Source: Channallabes apus (lineage: Eukaryota; Chordata; Actinopteri; Siluriformes; Clariidae). Taken from it: 64,000 nt of DNA. The stretch spans positions 2,551,641-2,615,640 of the forward strand of contig CM060109.1 of the NCBI GenBank assembly GCA_030522415.1, read 5' to 3'. Each line of letters begins with the position of its first letter. The first letter of the stretch is position 1. Below, in pieces: positions 35,522-45,613 of this stretch. The notes beneath the pieces are model-generated. The model was given only the letters and a program-made list of their open reading frames with translations, ran no database searches and had not been told where the DNA came from. The translations under genes were made by a program, and so were the position numbers.

Positions 35522-36177
35522 TAGACTTGTAGAAAGTTCCAGTCCTGAACTATCGAATTGTCAAGTCCTCAGAGAAACAGCTGCTAACACCAGTCGAGGC
35601 CAGAACCATCTTCTAAGTAGATAGAATCATCCCCAGACACCAGGCGCTTCCCAAAGAGACACACGGGGCATCCATGCGACGAGACCTCCAACCAGAAACC
35701 GGGCACCAGGATGGATCAGACAGGTCCGGAGGGCAGAGGGAGTCTGGATCACTGGCAGCTCAGGAACGACGTGTAGCACGACAGAGAGAGAGAGAGAGAG
35801 AGAGAGAGTGAAAGAGTGAAAGGGGGAGACAGGGGGAGAGAGGAAAGAGAAAGAGGGGGAGAAAGAGAAGAGGAGGAGAGATTGCAATTAGGTATGGTCA
35901 CAGTCACATAATGTATAATGTGAATGTATATTTACTGTAGAGTGCAAGCAGGGACTCCGGCAGGACTAACTATGACATCATAACTAAAAGGGAGAGCCAG
36001 AAGGAAACACAAACATGAGGGGGAACTGAGATGTAAAGCAAACAATCACCTCACCGTCAACAAACCTGAGTGATCAAATGAGACTGAGGAAGACAGCATC
36101 TAAACATACCAGTTCACCATAATACTCTACGTCCATGAGTCCCCCAGATCTGCTCCTTTACCTTATGGCAAATCTAT

Positions 36178-36699
36178 TTATAAACATGCTTGGCTAAATA
36201 AATAGGTTTTGAGCCTAGACTTAAACACTGAGACTGTGTCTGAGTCCCGAACACTATTTGGAAGACTATTCCATAATTTTGGGGCTTTGTAAGAAAAAGC
36301 TCCGCCCCCAGCTGTAGTTTTCATAATACGCGGTACTGATAAGCAGCCTGCATCCTTTGATCGAAGTAGGCGTGGCGGATCGTAAGACACTAGCAGTTCG
36401 CTCAGATACTGCGGCGCGAGACCATTTAATGCTTTATATGTCAAGAGTAGTATTTTAAAATCAATGCGAAATTTCACAGGGAGCCAATGCAGTGAAGATA
36501 GGATAGGGGTGATGTACTCATATCTTCTGGTTCTAGTGAGGACTCTCGCTGCTGCATTCTGGACTAGCTGAAGCTTGTTTATGCACCTAACTGAACAACC
36601 AGACAGTAAGGCATTACAATAGTCCAACCTAGAAGTGATAAAAGCATGAACTAGTTTTTCTGCATCGTTTAGCGACAATATATTTCTTATTTTATCCAC
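36178..36699 (-). pseudogene. LINE ORF2 C-terminal fragment
   Basis: A 173-codon minus-strand frame matching the C-terminal region after reverse transcriptase of L2/CR1/Rex1-type LINEs ([55 protein letters not shown]). The polymerase core is absent because of 5' truncation. The shadow open frame continues slightly beyond the LINE. Confidence 0.88.
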
Positions 36700-36986
36700 T
36701 TAATCTTAATATTCTATATTCTAATGATCTTATAATCTTAATCATATTTTATCTTAATAGCCACGCCAACTTCTCAAACTATATAACGACCTTTTTAAAT
36801 GGAAATGAAACATAAACATGTTGGATATTAAATGTGATATGTCGCTGTTATTATTATCCACAGGGGTTTCTAAACAACTTTACTCGGGAGAAGAGCAGAT
36901 ATTTATTCTCTCTCGACTCGCTATCGGAATTACATTTTTATCAGCACGGCTCTGGGGAGGCGGTTTTAAATACTAACACAAATCCT

Positions 36987-37093
<107 letters not shown>

Positions 37094-37203
37094 AGGAAAA
37101 TAAACCAGACGACTGTGGAGGAGAAACGATAACTGAGTACAAAAGAGAGATAAATTACATTGCAATAAGCATAAAGGGGTTTGTTAATGGACAGAACTTC
37201 AAG

Positions 37204-37205
<2 letters not shown>

Positions 37206-37263
<58 letters not shown>
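37206..37263. repeat. (CA)n microsatellite
   Basis: Uninterrupted tract of 58 bp. Confidence 0.97.
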
Positions 37264-37268
<5 letters not shown>

Positions 37269-37349
37269 ACCCTCAGTATCTCAGTATTGAAAACAGTTGT
37301 TCAGACATTAACATCATTTTGAACAATAAATGGTAACTCCAGACCAACA

Positions 37350-37363
37350 TCTCTCTCTCTCTC

Positions 37364-37394
<31 letters not shown>

Positions 37395-37793
37395 GTGTGT
37401 GTGTCTGTCTGTCTCTCTGGCTGTCTTTCTCCCTCTGTATGTGTCTCTCTCTGTCTGTCTGTCTGTCTCTCTCTGTCTGTCTCTCTCTCTCTGTGTCTGT
37501 CTGTCTCTCTCTCTCTCTGTCTGTCTGTCTGTCTCTCTCTGTCTGTCTCTCTCTCTTTCTGTCTGTCTGTCTCTCTGTCTGTCTCTCTCTATGTCTCTCT
37601 CTCTCTCTCTGTCTGTCTGTGTGTCTGTCTGTCTCTCTGTCTGTCTTTCTCCCTCTGTCTGTCTCTCTCTCTCTTTCTGTCTGTCTCTCTGTCTGTCTTT
37701 CTCCCTCTGTCTGTCTCTCTCTCTCTTTCTGTCTGTCTGTCTGTCTGTCTCTCTGTCTGTCTCTCTCTATGTCTGTCTCTCTCTCTCTCTCTC

Positions 37794-37826
<33 letters not shown>

Positions 37827-37867
37827 TTCTGTCTGTGTGTCTGTCTGTCTCTCTGTATGTCTTTCTT
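37350..37867. repeat. (TCTG/TCTC)n array
   Basis: About 520 bp of TCTGTCTG and TCTCTCTC blocks with a loose ~130-bp higher-order order. It yields frames of about 200 codons on both strands that are repeat artefacts. Confidence 0.95.
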
Positions 37868-38580
37868 CCAGACAGTGTTCGGGGAGCAGACACGGTTTCT
37901 CAGTTCAAAAGTAGACTCAAGACGCATCTTTTTAATCTGGCATACACATAACTCATCCCAGTACTCATACTCCAGTACACCTATACCGAATGGCAACTAC
38001 GCTAATTCTCCCCATCTGTTCTGTATTTCTCTACCCATCCCGAGGCATCGGGAGATTTTGCCAGCTTCAGTAGACAAAGGCCGACCCTGCGAGGTTCCTG
38101 AGGCATCCAGAGAAGGACCAGCTCCAACTGGATTCAGCTTTATGATGGTTGGAGCTACACATGCTGCTCCTGTGCTTCCAGTGATCCAGACCTCATCTGC
38201 CCTCTGCACCTACTGACTCGTCCCTATGCTGAACTGGTCTTCATGACAATTTAAATAATTTCTGTCATATTGAATTTTCACCTGCACAACACACAAGATG
38301 TTATATCATTTCTATCTGTTATCACCCAAATGAGGATGGGTTCCCTGTTGAGTCTGGTTCCTCTCAAGGTTTCTTCCTAATGCCATCTCAGGGAGTTTTT
38401 CCTTGCCACCGTCGCCGTCACCCTTGGCTGCTCATCAGAGAAATTTCATTCATTCGTCTCATTATTATCTGCACATTTTTCTCACACATACACACTTCCA
38501 ATTATTTTCTTTTCTATAATTATTATTATTATTTGTTTTTATTTATTTATTTTCTATTATAATTTTATTTATTTATTTAT

Positions 38581-38624
<44 letters not shown>

Positions 38625-38628
38625 TATA

Positions 38629-38662
<34 letters not shown>

Positions 38663-38757
38663 GTTAAATTTCTTTAATTTTTGTGAAGCTGCTTTGAGAC
38701 AATGACCATTGTTAAAAGCGCTATATAAATAAAATTGAATTGAATTGAATTTCTCCC
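37868..38757 (+). mobile_element. LINE 3' fragment (L2/CR1-like), plus strand
   Basis: It starts inside the last codons of ORF2 ([20 protein letters not shown] at about 37868-37930, then a stop at 37949-37951). It continues through the 3' UTR (GATGGGTTCCCTGTTGAGTC, GGTTTCTTCCTAATGCCATC) and ends with AAAAGCGCTATATAAATAAA plus (ATTGA)n at 38714-38753. An (AT)n and T-run expansion (38586-38662) sits in the UTR. Confidence 0.85.
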
Positions 38758-38771
38758 TCTGTCTGTCTGTC

Positions 38772-38839
<68 letters not shown>

Positions 38840-38864
38840 TGTCTGTCTCTCTGTCTGTCTCTTC
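38757..38864. repeat. (TCTG)n(TG)n(TCTG)n microsatellite
   Basis: Compound tract beginning immediately after the LINE tail, as often found at LINE 3' ends. Confidence 0.95.
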
Positions 38865-39044
38865 TGCTGCCCGAGTGAAATAAACACAATAGACTGGAAC
38901 AGCAATTTGTTTTCAGAGTGAATTTATAAATATTAGGTTTATTGAATTTTTATTTGATTATGTATTTATTTATTTTTTTTGTTTGTTTGTTTTTTTTTTT
39001 GTTTTATGGCTTGTCTGCGCTGTTGTGTCTTGAAACAGAACCAA

Positions 39045-39530
39045 AACATAATCAGAGTGTTAGGGGTGTTTGAGTCAGAGGAGAAATCAGAGGCACTAGG
39101 GTCAGTAGCATTAAAGTCTGTGGTGCTTGTGTCAGGGGTGTTAGAGTCAGAGGAGACAGAGTTGTGGCATTAGAGTCAGGGGCGTTAGAGTCAGAGGTGT
39201 TAGAGTCAGGGGTGTTAGAGTCAGAGGAGACGGAGTTGTGGCATTAGAGTCAGGGCTATTAGAGTCAGAGGAGAAATCAGAGGCACTAGGGTCAGTAGCA
39301 TTAAATTCTGTGGTGCTTGTGTCAGGGGTGTTAAAGTCAGAGGTGTTAGAGTCAGAGGAGACAGAGTTGTGGCGTTAGAGTCAGGGGCGTTAGAGTCAGA
39401 GGTGTTAGAGTCAGGGGCGTTAGAGTCAGGGGCGTTAGAGTCAGGGGCGTTAGAGTCAGAGGTGTTAGAGTCAGAGGAGACAGAGTTGTGGCATTAGAGT
39501 CAGAGTGGCATTAGAGTCAGGTGAACTAGA
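39045..39530. repeat. 15-bp minisatellite with ~190-bp higher-order unit
   Basis: The basic unit is GGTGTTAGAGTCAGG and variants. A larger block beginning GAGAAATCAGAGGCACTAGG recurs at 39081 and 39271, 190 bp apart, with one visible difference in the first 60 bp. Confidence 0.9.
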
Positions 39531-39875
39531 GTCATTAAATTTGCACTATAACTACTGTAATTATCTCTGGACACTGTGTGTTCTGTTAGTTGTGTAAATT
39601 GTAAAGTCTGATCTCAAGGTGTTTCCTGTATTGACTCAGACATGTTCCAGTCTTGGGTACTGACTCACTATAAACTGCATATTGTAATATCAAACTCGCC
39701 TGACATTCTGTACAGTAGAGTATTTGTGTTGTGTGTTCTGTCTTTAAAAGGAATAATTCCGGCCTCTTGAGAACATCTCACTCACTGGTCCATGTTACAC
39801 ACACAGGAGATGTACAGATCGTCAACATGAGGAGAACAAATACAGAGACAAAAGACACTGGACACTGTGCAATTG

Positions 39876-40058
39876 CATGGAGTGTTCAGGTCAAACCGGG
39901 ACAAGCAGGCGGACCGACGCCGGCTCCGGGGGTACTGAGAGAACGTTCTACCTCGATGGTGTCCAAGCTCGAGTGACACACTGTGATAAGTGTATTAGTG
40001 GATTATATAGAGACATAAAGGGAGCTTCAAAAGTCCCGCTTTGACTCGAACGCGTCAG
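39876..40058 (+). mobile_element. Mariner remnant, short internally deleted copy
   Basis: The ends resemble GTTCAGGTCAAACCGGGAC and the complement of TTCGAGTCAAAGCGGGACTT. Inside, positions about 39941-39990 match the mariner C-terminal relic at 48900-48987 (FYLDG...HCDKC). Confidence 0.55.
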
Positions 40059-40765
40059 TCTGGATAAAGGTGTGGCCAAATCCTGTAAATTTAAATGATG
40101 TCACATTAAAGACTCAGAGTAGTAAATATAGGAGTTATATTGCTCGGCCAATCATGGAGCAGTGTATATAGTTTGTGGACGCGTGGGGTGTGTCCGTCTC
40201 TCACTCTCAAACTGCAGACAAGAACGTCTCTACTTCTATAACTGTAAGACATCCTCAACTCATTTTTATTCTATTTCTTTTATTTATGTATTAAAGAACA
40301 AAAGTCATCGATCTTACCTGTCAGGTATTAAATCCAGCTCTATATTTTATCCACGTATTTCAGTTGTAGGTCTGTTTCGCATTGTGTCTGTGCACTAATG
40401 GCCGGTGTAGAGGGAGCAGAGACACCACTTTGGAATTCTGCCACCTTTTATAAAAGCAAAATGGATCAAATCCAGAGCACTCAGTTAAATAATATTAAAA
40501 GTGAAGGGCCGTAGAAGGACAAGAACACAAACAGAACACTGGAATGTTAGCGGAGAAAAACTATCCGGGAGAAACGCTTATCATGATGAGGACTTCAAAA
40601 TCGTTTTAGCAAAGCTGTTAAAGACGTGAGCTAATGTCCCCCATTAATCCGGTTCTAGCTGGGTTACTTCACCAGATTAGATCTAATATTCAAACTGCAC
40701 GTTTGTATGAAAACAAGTTAGTATAGTGAGAATCTCCAGGCTGCAGGAGCTTTAAACACCACAGA
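40059..40765. other. Intergenic stretch, no gene seen
   Basis: Unique-looking DNA with no supported feature. Confidence 0.4.
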
Positions 40766-41320
40766 CCAACATGTAGACCGACACGTAGACCGACACGCAG
40801 ACCGACACGTAGACCGACACGTAGACCGACACGTAGACCGACACGTAGACCGACACGCAGACCGACACGCAGACCGACACGCAGACCGACACGTAGACCG
40901 ACACGCAGACCAACACCACAGACCGACACGTAGACCGACACGCAGACCGACACGCAGACCGACACGCAGACCGACACGCAGACCGACACGCAGACCGACA
41001 CGTAGACCGACACCACAGACCGACACCACAGACCGACACGTAGACCGACACGTAGACCGACACGCAGACCGACACGCAGACCGACACGTAGACCGACACG
41101 TAGACCAACACCACAGACCAACACGTAGACCAACACGCAGACCGACACGTAGACCGACACGTAGACCGACATGTAGACCAACACCACAGACCAACATGTA
41201 GACCAACACGTAGACCAACACGTAGACCAACATGTAGACCAACACGTAGACCGACACGTAGACCGACACGTAGACCGACACGTAGACCGACACGTAGACC
41301 GACACGCAGACCAACACGTT
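40766..41320. repeat. 12-bp minisatellite (GTAGACCGACAC)n
   Basis: About 46 units of 12 bp with GTAGACC/GCAGACC and CGACAC/CAACAC variants, interrupted at intervals by ACCACAGACC blocks. Because 12 is a multiple of three and no unit contains a stop, all three minus-strand frames stay open. They are not genes. Confidence 0.95.
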
Positions 41321-41660
41321 CACCCTTTTTAATTATGAATATGACAAAGATCAGGAGAGATGTGTTTCTGGAACATCAGTGGAAGGAGTCTCCAGTGTCG
41401 GTGCTCTGGAACAGCTGGAAGTGAAGCAGGAGTCTATAGGTTTAGAGGAATGTTCAGGACAGAGGAGTTTACATGTCTTTTTGGTCACTCAGTCACATGA
41501 CAAGCTGAAGAATCTTATTTTATTAACTTCTAAAGAGACAGAGCGAGTAAGACGAGGTGCTGGTGAAGGGACGAGCGTTTATAACTGTAGCTGCGAGAAT
41601 TATTAAAGTGTTGAGCAAAAATGTGATGAAGGAAATTAGTGTGAGGAGCACAAACTTCAC

Positions 41661-42117
41661 AAAGACAGACAGGGAGACAGACAGAGAGACAGACAGAGAG
41701 ACAGGAAGACAGACAGGGAGACACAGAGACAGACAAGGAGATAGAGAGACAGACAGGAAGATAGAGAGACAGACAGAGAGACAGACAGGAAGATAGAGAG
41801 ACAGACAGAGAGGCAGACAGGGAGATAGAGAGAGAGACAGACAGGGAGACAGACAGGGAGATAGAGAGACAGACAGACAGGGAGATAGAGAGACAGACAG
41901 GGAGATAGAGAGAGAGACAGACAGGGAGACACACTGGGAGACAGACAAGGAGATAGAGAGACAGACAGGAAGATAGAGAGACAGACATAGAGGCAGACAG
42001 GGAGATAGAGAGAGAGACAGACAGACAGGGAGATAGAGAGAGAGACAGACTGGGAGACAGACAGGGAGATAGAGAGAGAGACAGACTGGGAGACAGACAG
42101 GGAGATAGAGAGAGGGG
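41661..42117. repeat. (GACA/GATA/GAGA)n array
   Basis: About 450 bp of GACAGACAGGGAGA and GATAGAGAGA blocks. The Leu-Ser-Val frames on the minus strand are artefacts. Confidence 0.95.
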
Positions 42118-42435
42118 GGGACACATTTACATTTTACATTTGGCAGATGTTCTTATCCAGAGCGACTTACAAAAAGTGCTTTGAAGTTTCCATCACTGGA
42201 TACACACTTACACTGGGGTTAACCAGGTTAATAACTAAGTGCCATCAGTCCACCACTGGGTGGGGGGGAGGGGGGGTGACAGATGACAGTCTGGTGGTGT
42301 GTAATGATTCTAGAGCCTCTTCCCTTATCCACTCTATAATCTCTATGTACTGGCTGTAGAGTGGACAGGGGACGGGGGACAAGGGACGGGGGACAGGGTG
42401 GTACTTCGAGTCGAGTCCAGTGGAAGATTCATTCT

Positions 42436-42753
42436 ATACCACTTAATCCTGTGTTCAGGGTCGCGGGGGACTTCGGGCACTAGGCGGGGTACACCCTGGA
42501 CAGCGTGACAATCCATCGCAGGGCACACACACATACACACACTCACACACTATTTTAGGAACACCAATTAGCCTAATCTGCATGTCTTTGGACTGTGGGA
42601 GGAAACCGGAGTACCCGGAGGAAACCCACCAAGCACGGGGAGAACATGCAAACTCCATGCACACAGAGACGGGAATCGAGCCTGGCCGGGGAATCGAACC
42701 CAGACCCTGGAGGTGCAAGGCGACAGTGCTAACCACTACACCACCGCGCCGCC
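42436..42753 (-). mobile_element. tRNA-derived SINE, family A
   Basis: On the minus strand the head GGCGGCGCGGTGGTGTAGTG starts at 42753. It is followed by A and B boxes, a full body and the 3' CCGCGACCCTGAACACAGGA region near 42450-42472. Confidence 0.9.
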
Positions 42754-42763
42754 TAAACAGTAT

Positions 42764-42832
42764 CACGCAGGGATCGAACCTGGGTCCCCCGTGTGAAAGG
42801 GCGCGGACTTACCCGCTGCACCACTCAGACTT
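42764..42832 (-). mobile_element. tRNA-like head of a third SINE family
   Basis: On the minus strand it shows A-box-like GGTGCAGCGGGTAAGTCC and B-box-like AGGTTCGATCCCTG, directly beside the family A copy. It is too short and imperfect for a tRNA gene. Confidence 0.45.
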
Positions 42833-42927
42833 ATTTATTTATGTGTTTGTGAAATGAAGTGAATCAAACCCAGAACCACAGAGGAGTTCTCTACTAGCAC
42901 GAGACTATAATCTCTCTCTCTCTCTCG

Positions 42928-42963
<36 letters not shown>

Positions 42964-42999
42964 AAAACAAAGAAAATAGTCTCTTGCAAAATCTCTGAC

Positions 43000-43015
43000 T
43001 GCCCTCTAGTGGCCA
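43000..43015 (-). promoter_or_regulatory. CTCF-like motif
   Basis: TGCCCTCTAGTGGCCA; the complement TGGCCACTAGAGGGCA matches the CTCF core well. It lies about 365 bp before the RACGAP1 start codon. Confidence 0.5.
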
Positions 43016-43210
43016 CAACAGGAACAGCGCGTTTATTTTAGGAAAAAAGAACAAAAAAATGAAAATACAAAATAAATAAGTAAAAAAATAAACCAATGTT
43101 TATTATTAGTATAAGTGGTATTATTATTATTATTATTAGTAGTAGTAGTAGTAGTAGTAATGGTATAGTTGTTGTTTTTATTAGGATTAGTATTATTATG
43201 TTAGTTTATC

Positions 43211-43225
43211 TCCCTCTAGTGGTCA
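43211..43225 (-). promoter_or_regulatory. Second CTCF-like motif
   Basis: TCCCTCTAGTGGTCA, in the same orientation as the motif 211 bp upstream and about 150 bp from the RACGAP1 start. Confidence 0.4.
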
Positions 43226-43366
43226 CTTTAGGAACTGAACCACAGGCGGCACCTGACACTCAGTGAGGTCATTGTTTACAGCAGGTGGAACAAACAAACA
43301 AACAAACAAGTAAATAAAAGCCTGGGGGGGGGGTGTAGGTGTTTCAGCAGTGTTGTGCCGCAGTGC

Positions 43367-44051
43367 ATGATGGGAGAGGAGTTCATCAGGGAGCTGCTGA
43401 GTCTGTGTTTACACCGACTCACTTTAGAGCAAAACACCAACTGTGAGCTCGGTAAGGCCTTCATCATCATCATCATCATCACACAAACACACAGTACAGG
43501 ACATTAATCAGTGCGCACTTTAAATAAGAGCAGAGCTTTAATAATGAAGAGGGAGGGGTCTTACTGACTGTCTGTCTGTCTTACTGACTGTCTGTCTGTC
43601 TTACTGACTGTCTGTCTGTCTGTCTGTCTGCATTACTGTCTGACTGTGTGTCTGTCTGTCTGACTGTGTGACCGTCTCACTGTCTGTCTGACTGTCTGAC
43701 TGTGTGTCTGACTGTGTGACCGTCTCACTGTCTGTCTGACTGTCTGTCTGTGTGACTGTCTGACTGTGTGTCTGACTGTGTGACCGTCTCACTGTCTGTC
43801 TGACTGTCTGTCTGTGTGACTGTCTGACTGTGTGTCTGACTGTGTGACCGTCTCACTGTCTGTCTGACTGTCTGTCTGTGTGACTGTCTGACTGTGTGTC
43901 TGACTGTGTGACCGTCTCACTGTCTGTCTGACTGTCTGTCTGTGACTGTGACTGTCTGACTGTCTGACTGTCTGTCTGTGTGACTGACTGTGTGACTGAC
44001 TCTGTCTGTCTGACTGTCGCTCACTGCACACCTCCCCCTCTCTGTCTCTCT

Positions 44052-44092
<41 letters not shown>

Positions 44093-45578
44093 TGTGACAG
44101 CAGCCTGGAGAGAGAGAGAGAGAGAGCACGTGATCAAGTGACGTCATGCTGTTTGTTCTCACTGTTTATAGGGTCTAAGCAAATATAGATCTATAATTGA
44201 TTTTATTAATTCCTATTCATGTATTTATTTCAATAATAATAGTATTAATCTTGATACGAGGTCGTGTCCTGTAGTTTCGATCTGTCCCCCTGGGACGCTG
44301 AAGTAGACGATGAGGTCGAGCTCTCGGTCGAGTTGTGGAGATGCCGCGGCTCCTCCACTGTGCAGACCGTCTCTTCATCTCAGGGTAATGATAAAGGGCG
44401 TGTCATCCACGGCACACTGACCGTGTGGATGTTCTGGGAAGACTTGGACGTGATGTTCCTCCTGATGTTCCTCCTGCCCCTGTGTGTCAGCAGCCTGGGG
44501 ATGAACTCAGCATGTCCACACCCGATGTGAGGATCTCCAGGACTGTTCTGTATGACACACAGAGATGTTGTGGATTGTTCTCTGAATGAAAATGAAATCA
44601 ATCAGGGCGGAGTCAGTCAGCGATCAGTATGAAGAGGTGGAAGTGCTGATATAAGAATATTTTATATAACTTTATAAACTTATCAATGTTTTATGTCTAA
44701 AGTTTACATTCATAAAGCAGCTGTTTTAAGCTCAGAGACGGACTTTACCCCCGAGCTTTGGCGCCGCCCTAGAGAACGCTCTCGACGCGAGTGTTACAGT
44801 TAAGGCCCGGTTCTGGTAGGAGTCCAGGCGAGGCAGAGCGCCGTGATCGAGCAGGAGTGTACGCTGTGATCAGTTCAATCAGCTACACCGGAGCAGAGGT
44901 GTGGAAAAGCCTTAAAATGCCAATAAAAGAATTTAAAAAAGAGCAGGATAAGAGCCGTCTAATGTCTAATCATTCCCAATAACCTGCACATGCTGTTACA
45001 GGAGTTACTTCTTTACATACATTTTTTATTTCTTGTCTTTTTGATAAATATTTTCTATTTTAAATTTATTTATTTTGTTGATTTATTTTTTCGCTTAATT
45101 CACTGTTTTTGTTTATTTTCTGATATTTCTTGTACTTTTTTTTCTTATTGATTTTCTTATGTAGACTTTGTTGTCTTGTAGACGGTTTATTTTGACACTT
45201 CTTGTTCTTGTTTTTTGTTGTTTACTTGCAGGTTTTTGTGCCTTTCTGTCATGTGTTTGTGTTTTTGTTGTGTTTTTAAATCCACTCTCTCCTGCAGAGT
45301 TTATTGAGGTGGTGAGGAACTTCGAGGTGGTCAGGAAGAAATGGCTCCACGCCGAGCTGGAGATGAAGAAATACAAAGAGCAGCTGATGAAGTCGGACGT
45401 GGCTCGAGCCGCCCTGGAGGTCAAACTCAAACACGCCCGCAATCAGGTGGACGTGGAGATCAAGAAACGCTACAAAGTCGAAGCTGACTATCAGTACTTG
45501 GTACATCACTATGTCAACCCCCCCCCCCCCACCCCCGTCACATTGACTGTGTCTCATGTTTATCGGAGCATGAGGAGA

Positions 45579-45613
<35 letters not shown>

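Larger units (their letters stand above)
33688..36700 (-). mobile_element. 5'-truncated L2/CR1-type LINE, interrupted by a Tc1-like element
   Basis: The minus-strand 3' tail is at 33688-33720 (complement of CAAATAAAATTGAAT). A 3' UTR holds the CCTTGAGAGGAACCAG motif, and the end of ORF2 lies at 36178-36699. Without the 1.48-kb nested element it is about 1.53 kb. It is collinear with the copy at 47170-48660, including a GA-rich patch (35783-35820). Confidence 0.88.

Noticed and set aside
37273..38216. Frames of about 200-270 codons over the TCTG array
   Set aside because: Simple repeat on both strands. Only the short LINE ORF2 tail at 37868-37951 has a real protein match.
40690..41323. Three overlapping minus-strand frames (VSVYVSVC type)
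   Set aside because: All come from the 12-bp minisatellite; three simultaneous open frames on one strand show there is no coding selection.
44264..44530. Possible extra RACGAP1 exon
   Set aside because: The protein is continuous without it (exon 1 joins exon 2 in phase at a conserved site), and the frame shows no family similarity.
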